Below are positions 64,000-64,000 of a stretch of 64,000 nucleotides of DNA, piece by piece. This DNA comes from Adlercreutzia mucosicola DSM 19490 (GTDB lineage: Bacteria; Actinomycetota; Coriobacteriia; Coriobacteriales; Eggerthellaceae): contig NZ_AUGK01000005.1 of the NCBI RefSeq assembly GCF_000422625.1, positions 1 to 64,000 on the forward strand, given 5' to 3'. Position 1 is the first letter of the stretch. Every line of letters starts with the position of its first letter. The position numbers were made by a program, and so were the translations under genes. Below the pieces are notes generated by a model. That model made no database searches. It was not told the origin of the DNA and saw only the letters and a list, made by a program, of their open reading frames with translations.

Positions 64000-64000
64000 G

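Noticed and set aside
15382-63999. Non-ribosomal peptide synthetase or polyketide synthase as explanation for the giant frame
   Set aside because: No adenylation, condensation, ketosynthase or carrier motifs are present; the repeats are beta-rich SdrD_B-like and the end is a sorting signal.
63990-63999. Taking the first visible GTG/ATG (63999, 63996) as the start of the giant protein
   Set aside because: No signal peptide follows and the sequence begins in the middle of a beta-unit pattern, while an exported LPXTG protein needs a signal; the frame is cut by the window edge.

Overview
The window is about 64 kb of high-GC DNA that fits an anaerobic actinobacterium of the class Coriobacteriia, most likely Eggerthellaceae. 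This placement rests on the 5' end of a 16S rRNA gene at the left edge, a Hya-type [NiFe] hydrogenase cluster, an azlCD pair and an LPXTG-type surface protein. I cannot fix the genus. All genes except one prephenate dehydratase-like gene lie on the minus strand.

Layout. (1) 1-563: start of a 16S gene reading off the left edge, with a leader and two promoters, one carrying an A-tract UP element. (2) 653-4354: a three-gene uptake hydrogenase operon (small subunit, large subunit, b-type cytochrome) closed by a hairpin terminator. (3) 4637-5488, plus strand: a prephenate dehydratase/ACT protein whose TRF motif reads TAF. (4) 5598-8650: an operon of an AAA-like protein with a degenerate P-loop, a MutY-like glycosylase without iron-sulfur cysteines, and a MntP manganese exporter with a cysteine-rich loop. 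(5) 8831-9673: a HAD-IB phosphatase. (6) 9774-13546: a heterodimeric ABC exporter with one degenerate and one consensus ATP site. (7) 13825-15020: azlC-azlD. (8) 15103-15265: REP-like palindromes.

(9) 15382 to the right edge (76% of the window): one uninterrupted reading frame of at least 16,205 codons, with its 5' end outside the window. It encodes a cell-wall-anchored giant, roughly 1.7 MDa for the visible part (my estimate at about 107 Da per residue). From N to C the visible part holds small beta units, a string of PASTA-like domains, several Cys/His clusters in a long beta-rich region, a jelly-roll-like domain, a second array of small beta units, two isolated SdrD_B-like modules, a DUF11-like domain, one classic PASTA domain and a helical segment. 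Then come 22 more SdrD_B-like (Ca2+-binding, Cna-B-like) modules and an LPQTG sorting signal with an unusual poly-Glu tail. A terminator lies 6 nt after the stop.

The most striking observation is a higher-order repeat. The 22 modules are not equivalent: they fall into four classes that recur in fixed order (A-B-C-D), each with its own linker signature. They form five supermodules of about 4-4.7 kb plus a terminal A-B-C set. The fourth supermodule has lost its B unit. This is a layered stalk built by block duplication. No sortase or secretion gene is in the window.
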